Source of the DNA: Gemmatimonadaceae bacterium
GTDB lineage: Bacteria; Gemmatimonadota; Gemmatimonadetes; Gemmatimonadales; Gemmatimonadaceae
Length of the DNA: 64,000 nt
Assembly (NCBI GenBank): GCA_030835125.1
Contig: JAUQWM010000049.1
Span: 87,121 to 151,120, forward strand
Direction of reading: 5' to 3'
The notes beneath the pieces were generated by a model. That model did not search any database. It was given only the letters and a program-made list of their open reading frames with translations, and had not been told where the DNA came from. The translations under genes were made by a program, and so were the position numbers. The stretch's first letter is position 1; every line of letters starts with the position of its first letter. Below, piece by piece: positions 20,197 to 28,399 of this stretch.

Positions 20197-20226
20197 CGTC
20201 TCCCCTCCCCCATCACCCGTCCCGCA
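20197..20226. repeat. Heptamer array, right arm (CGTCTCC units)
   Basis: Units CGTCTCC, CCTCCCC, CATCACC, CGTCCCG, complementary in character to the GAGACGG array at 19680. It ends at the GTG start of ychF and occupies the place of a ribosome-binding site. Confidence 0.6.
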
Positions 20227-21327
20227 GTGCTCTCCCTCGGAATCGTCGGTCTCCCCAACGTCGGCAAGTCCACCCTGTTCAACGCCCTCACGGCGGCCAG
20301 CGCCGACGCGGCGAACTACCCCTTCTGCACGGTCGAGCCGAATGTCGGGATCGTCGAGGTTCCGGACCCACGCCTCGCCCGGCTCGACGCACTGGCGAAG
20401 CCGAAGCGCACGGTCCCGGCCGTGGTCCAGTTCATGGACATCGCCGGCCTCGTGCAGGGCGCGTCCCAGGGAGAGGGACTGGGCAACAAGTTCCTCGCCA
20501 ACATCCGCGAGGTCGACGCGATCGTCCACGTCGTGCGCTGCTTCGACGACCCCGACGTGACCCACGTGATGGGGGCCGTCGACCCGGTCCGCGACCGCGA
20601 GGTCATCGAGCTCGAGCTCGCGCTGTCCGACCTGGCCGCGGTGGAGAAGCGGCTCGAGAAGACGGCCCGGGGCGCGAAGTCCGGCGACAAGGATGCGCAG
20701 GCGGAGGAAGCGGCCCTGCTGGTCGCGCGCGACGTGCTGAACGCCGGCCGCGCCCTGTGGGAAGAGCACCTCCCGGACACGACCCTCACCCTGCTCCGTC
20801 CGCTCAACCTCCTCACCACCAAGGACGTGCTCTACGCGGCGAACGTGACCGAGGCCGAGCTCACCGGTGGCGAGGGGCGACACCTCACGGCGCTGCGCGA
20901 GGCGGTGACCCGGAGCGGCGAGCACGCCGAGGTGGTTCCCTTCTCCGCGAAGATCGAAAGCGAACTGGCGGAGCTGCCGCCCGGCGAACGGGTCCACTTC
21001 CTCGAATCGCTGGGCATCGCGGAGGCCGGCCTCGAGCGCCTCATCCATGCCGGGTACCACTTGTTAGGCTTGCGCACGTACTTCACGGTGGGCGAACAGG
21101 AAGTGCGCGCGTGGACGATCCATGCCGGGGACACCGCCCCGGTGGCCGCCGGCGCCATCCACACGGACTTCGAGCGCGGGTTCATCCGCGCCGAGACGGT
21201 GAGCTACGACGACTTCGTCCGTGCCGGCAGCATGAAGGCGTGCCGCGACCAGGGCCTGGTGCGCTCCGAGGGTCGCGACTACGTGGTGCAGGACGGCGAC
21301 ATCATGCTGTTCCGGTTCAACGTGTGA
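20227..21327 (+). CDS. ychF: Redox-regulated ATPase YchF (Obg-like)
   Basis: A 366-residue Obg/OLA1 family P-loop ATPase that binds ribosomes. The P-loop is '[15 protein letters not shown]', switch I/II '[13 protein letters not shown]' and '[21 protein letters not shown]', with the C-terminal TGS domain near '[20 protein letters not shown]'. The GTG at 20227 gives the standard N-terminus ([12 protein letters not shown]); a longer in-frame extension from 20134 would be encoded partly by a repeat and is unlikely. It follows pth as in many bacteria, apart from the intervening four-helix-bundle gene. Confidence 0.95.
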   Translation: MLSLGIVGLPNVGKSTLFNALTAASADAANYPFCTVEPNVGIVEVPDPRLARLDALAKPKRTVPAVVQFMDIAGLVQGASQGEGLGNKFLANIREVDAIVHVVRCFDDPDVTHVMGAVDPVRDREVIELELALSDLAAVEKRLEKTARGAKSGDKDAQAEEAALLVARDVLNAGRALWEEHLPDTTLTLLRPLNLLTTKDVLYAANVTEAELTGGEGRHLTALREAVTRSGEHAEVVPFSAKIESELAELPPGERVHFLESLGIAEAGLERLIHAGYHLLGLRTYFTVGEQEVRAWTIHAGDTAPVAAGAIHTDFERGFIRAETVSYDDFVRAGSMKACRDQGLVRSEGRDYVVQDGDIMLFRFNV

Positions 21328-21375
21328 CGGGCGGAAGGGGTGCGCGCAGGGGGCAAGCGGGCGGCACGGGCTCCC

Positions 21376-22047
21376 CTACGCCATCGGCGCGATGACGCGG
21401 GCATCGTCCACCTTCGGGTCGTTCACCAGCAGCCCGACCTCCCACGCCCGCATGCGGTCGGCGTCGAACGGCTTCAGCAGGCGCCTGACGTCCTCCATCG
21501 CCGTCGTGGGCGCCAGCCAGGCATCGTAGTCGTCAGGCGCCACGATCACCGGCATCCGGTCGTGGATCGGCTCCAGGAGGGCGTTGGGCTCGGTGGTGAG
21601 GATCGTGCAGCTCACCAGGCCCTCCGCGCCCTCGTCAGGCCGCCAGTAGTCCCAGAGCCCCCCGAACGCGAAGATCTCGCCACCCAGCAGGGCAACGGCC
21701 CAGGGCTGCTTCCGTTTCTGGCCCGTAACCTCCTGCCACTCGAAGAACACGTCAGCCGGGATCAGGCACCGCCGCTTCTGCAGGGGGATCCGGAAGGCCG
21801 GCTTTTCCAGCGCGGTGTCCGCGCGGGCGTTGATCATCCGGTTCCCGATGGTCCGGTCCTTCGCCCATGACGGCACCAGTCCCCAGTGCAGCAGGTCGGC
21901 CCGGCGCCCAGTCCGGCCCTGCCGGACGGCGAGGACGTCCCCGCCGGGCGGCACGTTGAACCGGGGCGCCTGCGACGGGGCCTCGGCGAGGCCGAAACGC
22001 TGCAGGTCGAGCTTGTCTGGACGGGTCAGTCCGAAGCGGCCGCACAT
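21376..22047 (-). CDS. SOS-response-associated peptidase / abasic-site shield (YedK/HMCES)
   Basis: A 223-residue SRAP-domain protein that covalently caps abasic sites in single-stranded DNA. Catalytic parts are Cys2 (after Met removal) in 'MCGRFGLT', the 'RFNVPPGGDVLAV' segment, 'MINARAD' (Asn), 'FFEWQ' (Glu) and 'IHDRMPVI' (His). It is complete and of normal length, converges with ychF and is divergent from rpsF. A pair of inverted heptamer arrays begins 4 bp upstream of its start. Confidence 0.93.
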   Translation of the reverse strand: MCGRFGLTRPDKLDLQRFGLAEAPSQAPRFNVPPGGDVLAVRQGRTGRRADLLHWGLVPSWAKDRTIGNRMINARADTALEKPAFRIPLQKRRCLIPADVFFEWQEVTGQKRKQPWAVALLGGEIFAFGGLWDYWRPDEGAEGLVSCTILTTEPNALLEPIHDRMPVIVAPDDYDAWLAPTTAMEDVRRLLKPFDADRMRAWEVGLLVNDPKVDDARVIAPMA

Positions 22048-22050
22048 GAT

Positions 22051-22147
22051 GACGGGTGGGGAGATGGGTCATGGGAGATTAGCCCACCACCGGGGGAAGG
22101 CCGACCCCCTGCCGTCGATGCCGCCTTCCCCATCTCCCATCTCCCGA
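22051..22147. repeat. Inverted pair of GGGAGAT heptamer arrays
   Basis: The left arm at 22051-22079 (GACGGGT, GGGGAGA, TGGGTCA, TGGGAGA) and the right arm at 22125-22147 (CCCCATC, TCCCATC, TCCCGA) are complementary. A loop of about 45 bp separates them in the divergent gap between the SRAP gene and rpsF. Confidence 0.75.
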
Positions 22148-22193
22148 CTCGGTCCGCTAGGTTTCCCCGCTCACAACTGAACCACAACCCCCT

Positions 22194-22220
22194 CCCCGCA
22201 CCCAGGCAACCGGCGCGGGG
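22194..22220 (+). promoter_or_regulatory. Hairpin in rpsF leader (possible S6:S18 site)
   Basis: CCCCGC pairs with GCGGGG across a 15-nt loop containing AACCGG, about 30 bases before the rpsF start. Many bacteria have an S6:S18-binding hairpin with a CCG element in this leader. The match here is only approximate. Confidence 0.3.
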
Positions 22221-22249
22221 CGGCCACGACCACAGGGAGGATTGCCGAC

Positions 22250-22609
22250 ATGCTCCGCCGATACGAGGCGGTGTACATCTTCGACTCCACGCTCGAAGAC
22301 ACCGCCATCAACGAGAAGCTGGCGCGCTTCCATGCGCTGCTTCAGAGCCCGGAAGAAATCTCCGTCGATCATTGGGGACGCCGGCAGCTCGCCTACAAGA
22401 TTGGCCCCCGCGATACCGGCTACTACATCGTCGCGAAGTTCCACGCCACGGCGGCCGTGCTCCCCGAGTACGAGCGCGCCATGAAGCTCGACGACGGCGT
22501 CGTCCGCTACCTGATCACGCTCTTCGAGCATGAAGTGGGTGCGCCCCCGATGACCGAGGAAGAGATGGCGCGTGCGGCCCGGCAGGAAGACGACGACGAC
22601 GAGGACTGA
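22250..22609 (+). CDS. rpsF: 30S ribosomal protein S6
   Basis: A 119-residue S6. The family start '[24 protein letters not shown]' and '[26 protein letters not shown]' are typical, and the C-terminus is an acidic Glu/Asp run. A strong GGAGG lies ten bases upstream. It heads the operon rpsF-rpsR-DUF2232-rplI, with only 2 bp before rpsR. Confidence 0.97.
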   Translation: MLRRYEAVYIFDSTLEDTAINEKLARFHALLQSPEEISVDHWGRRQLAYKIGPRDTGYYIVAKFHATAAVLPEYERAMKLDDGVVRYLITLFEHEVGAPPMTEEEMARAARQEDDDDED

Positions 22610-22611
22610 CC

Positions 22612-22833
22612 ATGAGACGCCCAACCAAGAGCTGCCCGTTCTGCGAAGGACGCGTGCACTATGTCGACTACAAGGATGACCGCACCCTTGGCCGCTTCAT
22701 CACCGACCACGGCAAGATCCTGCCGAGCCGGCTGAGCGGCGTCTGTGCGCGTCACCAGCGCCAGTTGTCCACCGCCATCAAGCGGGCCCGGTACCTGGCG
22801 ATCATTCCGTACATCCGCGGCCACCAGGCCTGA
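22612..22833 (+). CDS. rpsR: 30S ribosomal protein S18
   Basis: A 73-residue S18, the partner of S6 in the platform of the small subunit. It has '[17 protein letters not shown]', '[27 protein letters not shown]' and the terminal 'ARYLAIIPY'. It carries a CxxC plus a third Cys (CARH) and so may be a zinc-binding type. The next gene begins at the base after its stop. Confidence 0.97.
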   Translation: MRRPTKSCPFCEGRVHYVDYKDDRTLGRFITDHGKILPSRLSGVCARHQRQLSTAIKRARYLAIIPYIRGHQA

Positions 22834-23871
22834 GTGGGAACGACCGCCACGCCATCGCCTCCCGAAACCCCGGTCGCCGCGCGCGAACGGGGGTGGCGGC
22901 TCATTTTGCCGGCACTGGGGCTGTTCCTCCTGGTGCCGGCGATCGGCGTGGCGCGGGTGGTCTTCCCGGTCGAGCAGACCATCATGCTCGTGGGGCCGGC
23001 GATCGGCGTGTGTGCGCTGGTGGCGTGGGTCAAGGGCGGCCGCCTGTGGCTCGCCCTCACCTGGCTGGCGCTGTCCGCGTGGATGCTCCTCCGGCCGCCG
23101 GGCGCCGCCAGCGCCTTCGACTTCATGGCGCGCGGGTGGGCCATCGTGCTGGTCTCGATGTTCGGCCTCGCCTGCCTGTTAGGCGGGAGGCGCCTCTTCC
23201 TGTCCCGCGCGCTGTCGGCGGTCGCCGCGACGTTCGTGTTCGCGGGCGCCGTCATCCTCGTCTCCGACGTGGCGCCGGGCCGCGTGCAGCGGACCCTGGC
23301 GGACGAGCTGGACCGTCGTGCTGCCCCCATGAATGCCCAGTTGGAGGCCGCGACCCGGGCCCCCGACTGGCAGACGTTCGTGGCCGAGAACCCCCGCTTC
23401 GCGGCGCTCATGGAACAGGTGCTGGCCAGCTACGAGGAAATCCCGGCGACGACGGTGTCGTTCTTTCCCGCGCTGCTGGCACTCGAGTCCCTCGCCGCGC
23501 TGGCCCTGGCGTGGGGACTGTTTCACCGCATCAGCCGGTCGCGCGTCGGACCGCCGCTCACCCGGTTGCGGGATTTCCGCTTTGGCGACCAGCTCGTGTG
23601 GGGGTTGCTGGTCGGCATCGTGCTGGTCGTCACGCCAACGCTGGGCGCGCTGCGGGGGCTGGGGTTCAACCTCGTGCTCTTCTTCGGCGCGCTGTACGTG
23701 CTTCGTGGACTGGGGGTGCTCGCGTGGTTCATCGCCGAGCGACGCCTGGCCCTCGCCATCCTGATCCTGCTCGCGCTCGTGTTTCCACCAGTCGTCAGCA
23801 TCCTCGCGCTGGGCCTTGGCCTCGGCGATACGTGGGTCGACTGGCGCGGCCGCGCGCGGCAACTGACTTAA
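22834..23871 (+). CDS. DUF2232-like membrane protein
   Basis: A 345-residue integral membrane protein with about seven to eight hydrophobic helices, starting at a GTG directly after rpsR. The position between rpsR and rplI and the topology fit the DUF2232/YybS family, whose function is unknown. A polar stretch near residues 155-205 separates the N- and C-terminal membrane halves. rplI follows after 20 bp, so it is probably co-expressed with the ribosomal proteins. Confidence 0.8.
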   Translation: MGTTATPSPPETPVAARERGWRLILPALGLFLLVPAIGVARVVFPVEQTIMLVGPAIGVCALVAWVKGGRLWLALTWLALSAWMLLRPPGAASAFDFMARGWAIVLVSMFGLACLLGGRRLFLSRALSAVAATFVFAGAVILVSDVAPGRVQRTLADELDRRAAPMNAQLEAATRAPDWQTFVAENPRFAALMEQVLASYEEIPATTVSFFPALLALESLAALALAWGLFHRISRSRVGPPLTRLRDFRFGDQLVWGLLVGIVLVVTPTLGALRGLGFNLVLFFGALYVLRGLGVLAWFIAERRLALAILILLALVFPPVVSILALGLGLGDTWVDWRGRARQLT

Positions 23872-23891
23872 CGCACCTGGAGCGCATACCC

Positions 23892-24335
23892 ATGGAAGTC
23901 ATCCTTCGGCAATCGGTCGAGAAGCTGGGACACCCCGGCGACGTGGTGAAGGTCTCCAACGGCTTTGCCCGCAACTACCTGCTGCCCCGCGGCATCGCGA
24001 TGGTCGCGACCGAGGGCAACAAGAAGCAGATCGAGGCCCAGCGCCAGCGGCTCGAGGCGGCCGAAGACGCGCGGCGCGAGACGGCGCGGACGCAGGCCAC
24101 GACGATCGAACAGGTCTCGCTGACCTTCTCGGCGCGCGTCGGTGAGGAGGGCAAGCTGTTCGGCTCCGTCACCTCGGCCGACATCGTGCAGCAGCTCGAG
24201 GCCCTCGGGCACCACATCGAGAAGCGGCAGGTCGACCTCCACGAGCCGATCAAGGCCCTCGGCGTCTACCGTGTGCCGATCCGGTTGCACGCCGACGTGA
24301 AACCCGAGATCAAGGTCTGGGTGATCAAGCAATAG
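23892..24335 (+). CDS. rplI: 50S ribosomal protein L9
   Basis: A 147-residue L9. The N-domain 'MEVILRQSVEKLGHPGDVVKVSNGFARNYLLP' binds 23S rRNA. A long connecting helix (KKQIEAQRQRLEAAEDARR) and a C-domain with 'EEGKLFGSVTSADIVQQL' follow. It is last in the ribosomal protein operon; a long heptamer hairpin lies directly behind its stop. Confidence 0.97.
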   Translation: MEVILRQSVEKLGHPGDVVKVSNGFARNYLLPRGIAMVATEGNKKQIEAQRQRLEAAEDARRETARTQATTIEQVSLTFSARVGEEGKLFGSVTSADIVQQLEALGHHIEKRQVDLHEPIKALGVYRVPIRLHADVKPEIKVWVIKQ

Positions 24336-24411
<76 letters not shown>

Positions 24412-24644
24412 TTCAGGGCCCCACCCCGGCTGGCGTGTCCGGCAGGCAGGGCTCGTGCGCGGGGCCACTCCCCCGTCCCACGGGCCCTTTCGCCGATCGG
24501 GCGGTCCCTTTCACCGGCTCAGCATGTCGCCACTCGCGCAGCGTCATTATGCTTGAGCAATGGGTGGTTCCCGGGGCCCGCCCGGCCGCCGGAACAAAAC
24601 CGCCCGCGCCCGCTACAAAGGCGTCTCCTGACCCCACCCCGCGA
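24412..24644. other. Intergenic region before rsfS
   Basis: After the heptamer hairpin there is a GC-rich stretch without a convincing gene. TATGCT at 24548 could be a -10 element, but no good -35 is visible. An upstream ATG at 24549 is in frame with rsfS and would add 32 residues with no family similarity. Confidence 0.4.
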
Positions 24645-25028
24645 ATGACCTCGTCACCGGCCACGGAACGGCCAAGCCTCGCCGCCGCCCAGGCGGCGGC
24701 CGCGATCTGCCTCGACCTCAAGGCGAATGACGTGGTGATCCTGGATCTCGAAGGGGTGACCGACATGACGGACTGCTTCGTGATCGCGAGCGGCTCGTCG
24801 GACACCCACGTGCGCGCCATCGCCGAGCACGTGGCCGAAGAAATGAAGAAGCGCGGTTACCCGCCCCATCACGTCGAGGGCCTGACGCAGGGCCGGTGGG
24901 CGCTCGTGGACTTCGTCGATTTCGTCGTGCACGTCTTCCATCCCACGCTGCGGTCGTTCTACCAGCTCGAGCGACTGTGGGGGGACGCGGCGGTCATTGC
25001 GGTCGGACCGCAAGGAGCAGTCACATGA
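24645..25028 (+). CDS. rsfS: Ribosome silencing factor RsfS
   Basis: A 127-residue RsfS/YbeB-Iojap protein that binds L14 and blocks subunit joining. The core is 'DVVILDLEGVTDMTDCFVIASG', 'RAIAEHVAEEMKKRGYPPHHVEG' and 'WALVDFVDFVVHVFHP'. The start at 24645 is chosen from family length. Its TGA overlaps the ATG of the next gene (ATGA), linking it to the large exported protein. It lies in the same direction as the ribosomal operon. Confidence 0.92.
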   Translation: MTSSPATERPSLAAAQAAAAICLDLKANDVVILDLEGVTDMTDCFVIASGSSDTHVRAIAEHVAEEMKKRGYPPHHVEGLTQGRWALVDFVDFVVHVFHPTLRSFYQLERLWGDAAVIAVGPQGAVT

Positions 25029-28000
25029 GGCACGTCAGGACGCTGGCCCTCCTGCTGGTCGCGGCCGGCGCCGCGCCGGCCGCCGCGCAGCAGTACTTCG
25101 GCCAGAACCAGGTCCAGTTCGACAAGTTCCAGTGGAAGGTCATCGAGACCCCGCACTTCACCGTCCACTACTATCCCGAGGAACGCGACGGGATCATGGA
25201 CGCGGCGCGGATGGCCGAGCGTTCCTACGCCCGGCTCTCGCGGATGCTCAAGCACGAGTTCCGCGAGAAGAAGCCGCTGATCATCTACCGGTCCCGCGGC
25301 GACTTCGGCCAGAACAACGTCACCGGGGACCTGGGCGAGGGCGTCGGCGGCGTGACCGAGGCGCTGCGGCACCGCATCCTCCTGCCCTTCACCGGCGACT
25401 ACAAGAGCTTCGAGCACGTGCTGGCGCACGAGCTCGTCCACGCCTTCCAGTACGACATCTTTGCCCGTGGCCGCGCCGGCAACGGGTTGCAGACGCTGGC
25501 GCAGGTCAACCCGCCGCTCTGGTTCGCCGAGGGGATGGCCGAGTACCTGTCCCTCGGCCCGAACCACATCCTGACCCAGTCGTGGGTGCGCGATGCTGCG
25601 CTCAACGGCTCGCTGCCGACGATCAAGGAGATGACCGACCGTCCGGACCTGTACTTCCCGTACCGGTACGGCGAGGCCCTCTGGGAATATATCGGCGGCC
25701 GGTGGGGAGACGACGTGATCGGCGAGATCATGAACTCCGCGCCTAACGTCGGCATCGAACGCGCGTTCCGGCGCGAGCTGGGCCTGAGCCTCGAGGAGCT
25801 GAGCGACGAATGGCGCGACGCCATGCAGGTCAAGCACCTCCCGCAGGTCGCCAGCCTCGATCGCGCCCGCAAGTTCTCCGAGCCCCTGCTGTCCCAGCGC
25901 AAGTCGGGCGGCTTCTCCGAGCTGTTCATCGCCCCGTCGCTCTCCCCGGACGGCAAGCTGATCACGTTCATCTCGCAGGGCAGCTTCCTCCGCGGCGAGG
26001 TCTTCCCCGACCTGTGGCTCGGCGACGCCGAGACCGGCAAGCGGCTCAAGCGGCTCGTCCAGACCACGACGTCGCCGGACTTCGAGGAACTCCGGCTGCT
26101 CTACTCGCAGAGCACGTTCTCCCCGGACGGCAAGCTGCTCGCCTTCTCGGCGCAGCGCGAAGGTCGCGACGTGCTGTACATCATGGACGTCGCGCGTCGC
26201 CGGACCATCAAGCGCTTCGACGTGGGCCTCGAGTGGGTCACGTCCCCCAGCTGGAGCCCCGACGGGAAGCAGATCGTCGTGAGCGGCACCTCGAGCGGCC
26301 TCACCGACCTGTTCGTGATCGACTACGAGTCGGGGGCCCTCCGTCGCCTGACGAACGACAAGAACGGCGACATGCAGCCGGCGTGGTCTCCCGACGGCCA
26401 GCAGATCGCCTTCGTCACCGAGCGGGGCGAGACGACCGACCTCGACATGCTCCGGCTCGGCCAGTGGCGCGTGGCGACGTACGACTTCCGCACCGGGAGC
26501 ATCACGGTCCTCCCCGGCCAGGGCGGGCACAACCTCAACCCGCAGTGGTCCCCGGACGGCAAGGCGCTCGCCTACATCTCCGATCGCACCGGCATCGCCA
26601 ACGTCTTCCTGCTGGACCTGGCGACGAAGGAGCACTTCCAGCTCACGAACGTCATCGGCTCGGTCAGCGGCATCACCGAGTACAGCCCCGCGATCACCTG
26701 GGCACGCCAGGCCGACAAGCTCGCCTTCACCTACTTCGAGGACGGCAACTACACGGTCTGGATGACGTCGAACCCGCGCCGGTTGAAAGGTGAGGTGTTC
26801 CGCGATCGCCCGATCGTCGTCGCCACCGCCCCGGTCACCGGCGGCGCGGTCTCCCCGACGCCGGCCGGCATCCAGGCGGCGCAGGACCAGCGCGCCGCGA
26901 TGCGGGCCGCCATCGACCTCGCCTCGCGTCGGGACAGCGGCCTGGTCGATCCCCGGCGGAGCTCCATCTATCGCGCCTCCACCGGCCTGCGCGCGTCGGC
27001 GGACATCCCGGGCATGGAAGAGCGTTCCGGGTCCGCCCCCGTCAGCGTCGCCCAGCTGCTCGACAGCGTGAACCTCGCGTTGCCGGACACCACCCAGTTC
27101 CGCGAATACGACTACAAGGTCGGCTACCGTCCCGAGTCGATCTATCGCCCGAGCATCGGCTATGCGCAGGACAACTACGGGCGTGGCCTCTACGGCGGTG
27201 CCGGCGTGGTGCTGGCCGACCTGCTTGGCAACAACCAGATGATCCTCGCCGGCCAGGTCAACGGCCGCCTCAGCGAGGCCTTCTTCCTCGGCGCGTACAC
27301 GAGCCTGGGGAACCGCCTGCAGTACACGCTCGGCATCGCGCAGTCGCCGTATTTCTTCGTGCAGGACTACGACCTCCTGCCCTACGGCGACGGGTCCGCG
27401 AACTTCCTCGAGACCTACCAGGTCGCGCGGTACATCGTCCGCGAGGCGTTCGCGATCGGCATGCGCCCCTCGAACCGCTTCAACCGCTTCGAACTTGGCA
27501 TCTCGGTCAACAACGTGGCGCGCTCGGTGGCCCAGTACAGCCGCGGCATCGACGGTTTCACCGGGTACGCGACCCAGTGGTTCGTGGACAGCATCGTGAA
27601 CTACCCGGGGCTGAACTACGTCGCGCCCTATGCGGCGTACGTCTCCGACAATTCCCTCTTCGGCTATACCGGCCCGATCGCCGGGCGGCGCTTCCGGGTG
27701 CAGGTGCAGCCCGTCGTGGGCGGCCTTCGGTGGACCGAGTTTACGGCGGACTACCGCCGGTACGTGCCGCTGCTGTTCAACTTCCTGACCGTCGCCTGGC
27801 GCACCCAGACCAGCATCGGCGTCGGGCCCGATGAGACGGCATTCCCGAAGTACCTGGGGCGCGCCGACTACGTGCGCGGCTACGATCGCGAGCAGTACGC
27901 CGCGCAATTCTGCGGCGGCATCTTTACCGACCAGTCCACCTGCAACGTCACGGAACTGCTCGGCAGCCGCTTCCTCCTCGGGAATGTGGAGCTGCGCTTC

Positions 28001-28288
28001 CCGCTGGTGCGGCGGTTCGACCTCGGCGTGATCCCGATCTCACTGCCGCCCGTCGACGGCCTCGTGTTCTTCGATGCCGGCATCGCCTGGCAGCGGGGCC
28101 AGAGCATCTCGCTGTCGCGCCCGGTGAACTACGACCAGGACAACCAGCGATACCTGCTGCGCAGCTATGGCGCGGGCCTGCGGTTCAACCTGTTCGGCTA
28201 CGCGCTGCTGCGCGCCGATTACGCGATCCCCCTCGATCGCGGGCAACGGAAGGGCTACTGGATCTTCACCCTCGGGCCAAGCTTCTAG
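25025..28288 (+). CDS. Gluzincin-TolB propeller-surface-antigen barrel protein
   Basis: A 1087-residue exported protein with three parts. After a signal peptide (to about AAAQQ), residues about 25-270 form a peptidase-MA-like domain with HELVH and a downstream Glu in WFAEGMAEYLS, the gluzincin zinc site. Residues about 290-600 form a TolB-like propeller with repeated 'SPDGK' blades. The C-terminal 380 residues look like an Omp85/bacterial-surface-antigen beta barrel ending in GPSF, a terminal Phe typical of outer-membrane barrels. It is probably an outer membrane protein. It overlaps rsfS by 4 bp and ends at a strong terminator. Catalytic activity is inferred only from the motif. Confidence 0.8.
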   Translation: MRHVRTLALLLVAAGAAPAAAQQYFGQNQVQFDKFQWKVIETPHFTVHYYPEERDGIMDAARMAERSYARLSRMLKHEFREKKPLIIYRSRGDFGQNNVTGDLGEGVGGVTEALRHRILLPFTGDYKSFEHVLAHELVHAFQYDIFARGRAGNGLQTLAQVNPPLWFAEGMAEYLSLGPNHILTQSWVRDAALNGSLPTIKEMTDRPDLYFPYRYGEALWEYIGGRWGDDVIGEIMNSAPNVGIERAFRRELGLSLEELSDEWRDAMQVKHLPQVASLDRARKFSEPLLSQRKSGGFSELFIAPSLSPDGKLITFISQGSFLRGEVFPDLWLGDAETGKRLKRLVQTTTSPDFEELRLLYSQSTFSPDGKLLAFSAQREGRDVLYIMDVARRRTIKRFDVGLEWVTSPSWSPDGKQIVVSGTSSGLTDLFVIDYESGALRRLTNDKNGDMQPAWSPDGQQIAFVTERGETTDLDMLRLGQWRVATYDFRTGSITVLPGQGGHNLNPQWSPDGKALAYISDRTGIANVFLLDLATKEHFQLTNVIGSVSGITEYSPAITWARQADKLAFTYFEDGNYTVWMTSNPRRLKGEVFRDRPIVVATAPVTGGAVSPTPAGIQAAQDQRAAMRAAIDLASRRDSGLVDPRRSSIYRASTGLRASADIPGMEERSGSAPVSVAQLLDSVNLALPDTTQFREYDYKVGYRPESIYRPSIGYAQDNYGRGLYGGAGVVLADLLGNNQMILAGQVNGRLSEAFFLGAYTSLGNRLQYTLGIAQSPYFFVQDYDLLPYGDGSANFLETYQVARYIVREAFAIGMRPSNRFNRFELGISVNNVARSVAQYSRGIDGFTGYATQWFVDSIVNYPGLNYVAPYAAYVSDNSLFGYTGPIAGRRFRVQVQPVVGGLRWTEFTADYRRYVPLLFNFLTVAWRTQTSIGVGPDETAFPKYLGRADYVRGYDREQYAAQFCGGIFTDQSTCNVTELLGSRFLLGNVELRFPLVRRFDLGVIPISLPPVDGLVFFDAGIAWQRGQSISLSRPVNYDQDNQRYLLRSYGAGLRFNLFGYALLRADYAIPLDRGQRKGYWIFTLGPSF

Positions 28289-28310
28289 CATCGGTCGACG
28301 GCCAGGCCCG

Positions 28311-28351
28311 ATCGAGGCGCGGATGCAGCACTCCGCGCCTCGATTCTTTTT
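28311..28351 (+). terminator. Rho-independent terminator
   Basis: A 13-bp perfect stem (ATCGAGGCGCGGA with TCCGCGCCTCGAT) and an 8-nt loop are followed by TCTTTTT. It lies 22 bp after the stop of the barrel protein. This is the only textbook intrinsic terminator I found in the window. Confidence 0.9.
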
Positions 28352-28399
28352 CGGCGCATCGCCTCGCATCTGGGTCCCGCCCTCCCTACTTTACGCCCT

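Noticed and set aside
20134..20226. 31-residue N-terminal extension of YchF
   Set aside because: It overlaps the leader of the opposite gene and a repeat arm; YchF proteins begin at L-S-L-G-I-V-G as from the GTG at 20227.
24959..27907. 982-codon antisense frame opposite the barrel protein gene
   Set aside because: High-GC shadow frame: the plus strand encodes clear family motifs, while the antisense product is only repetitive Arg/Val/Gly text.
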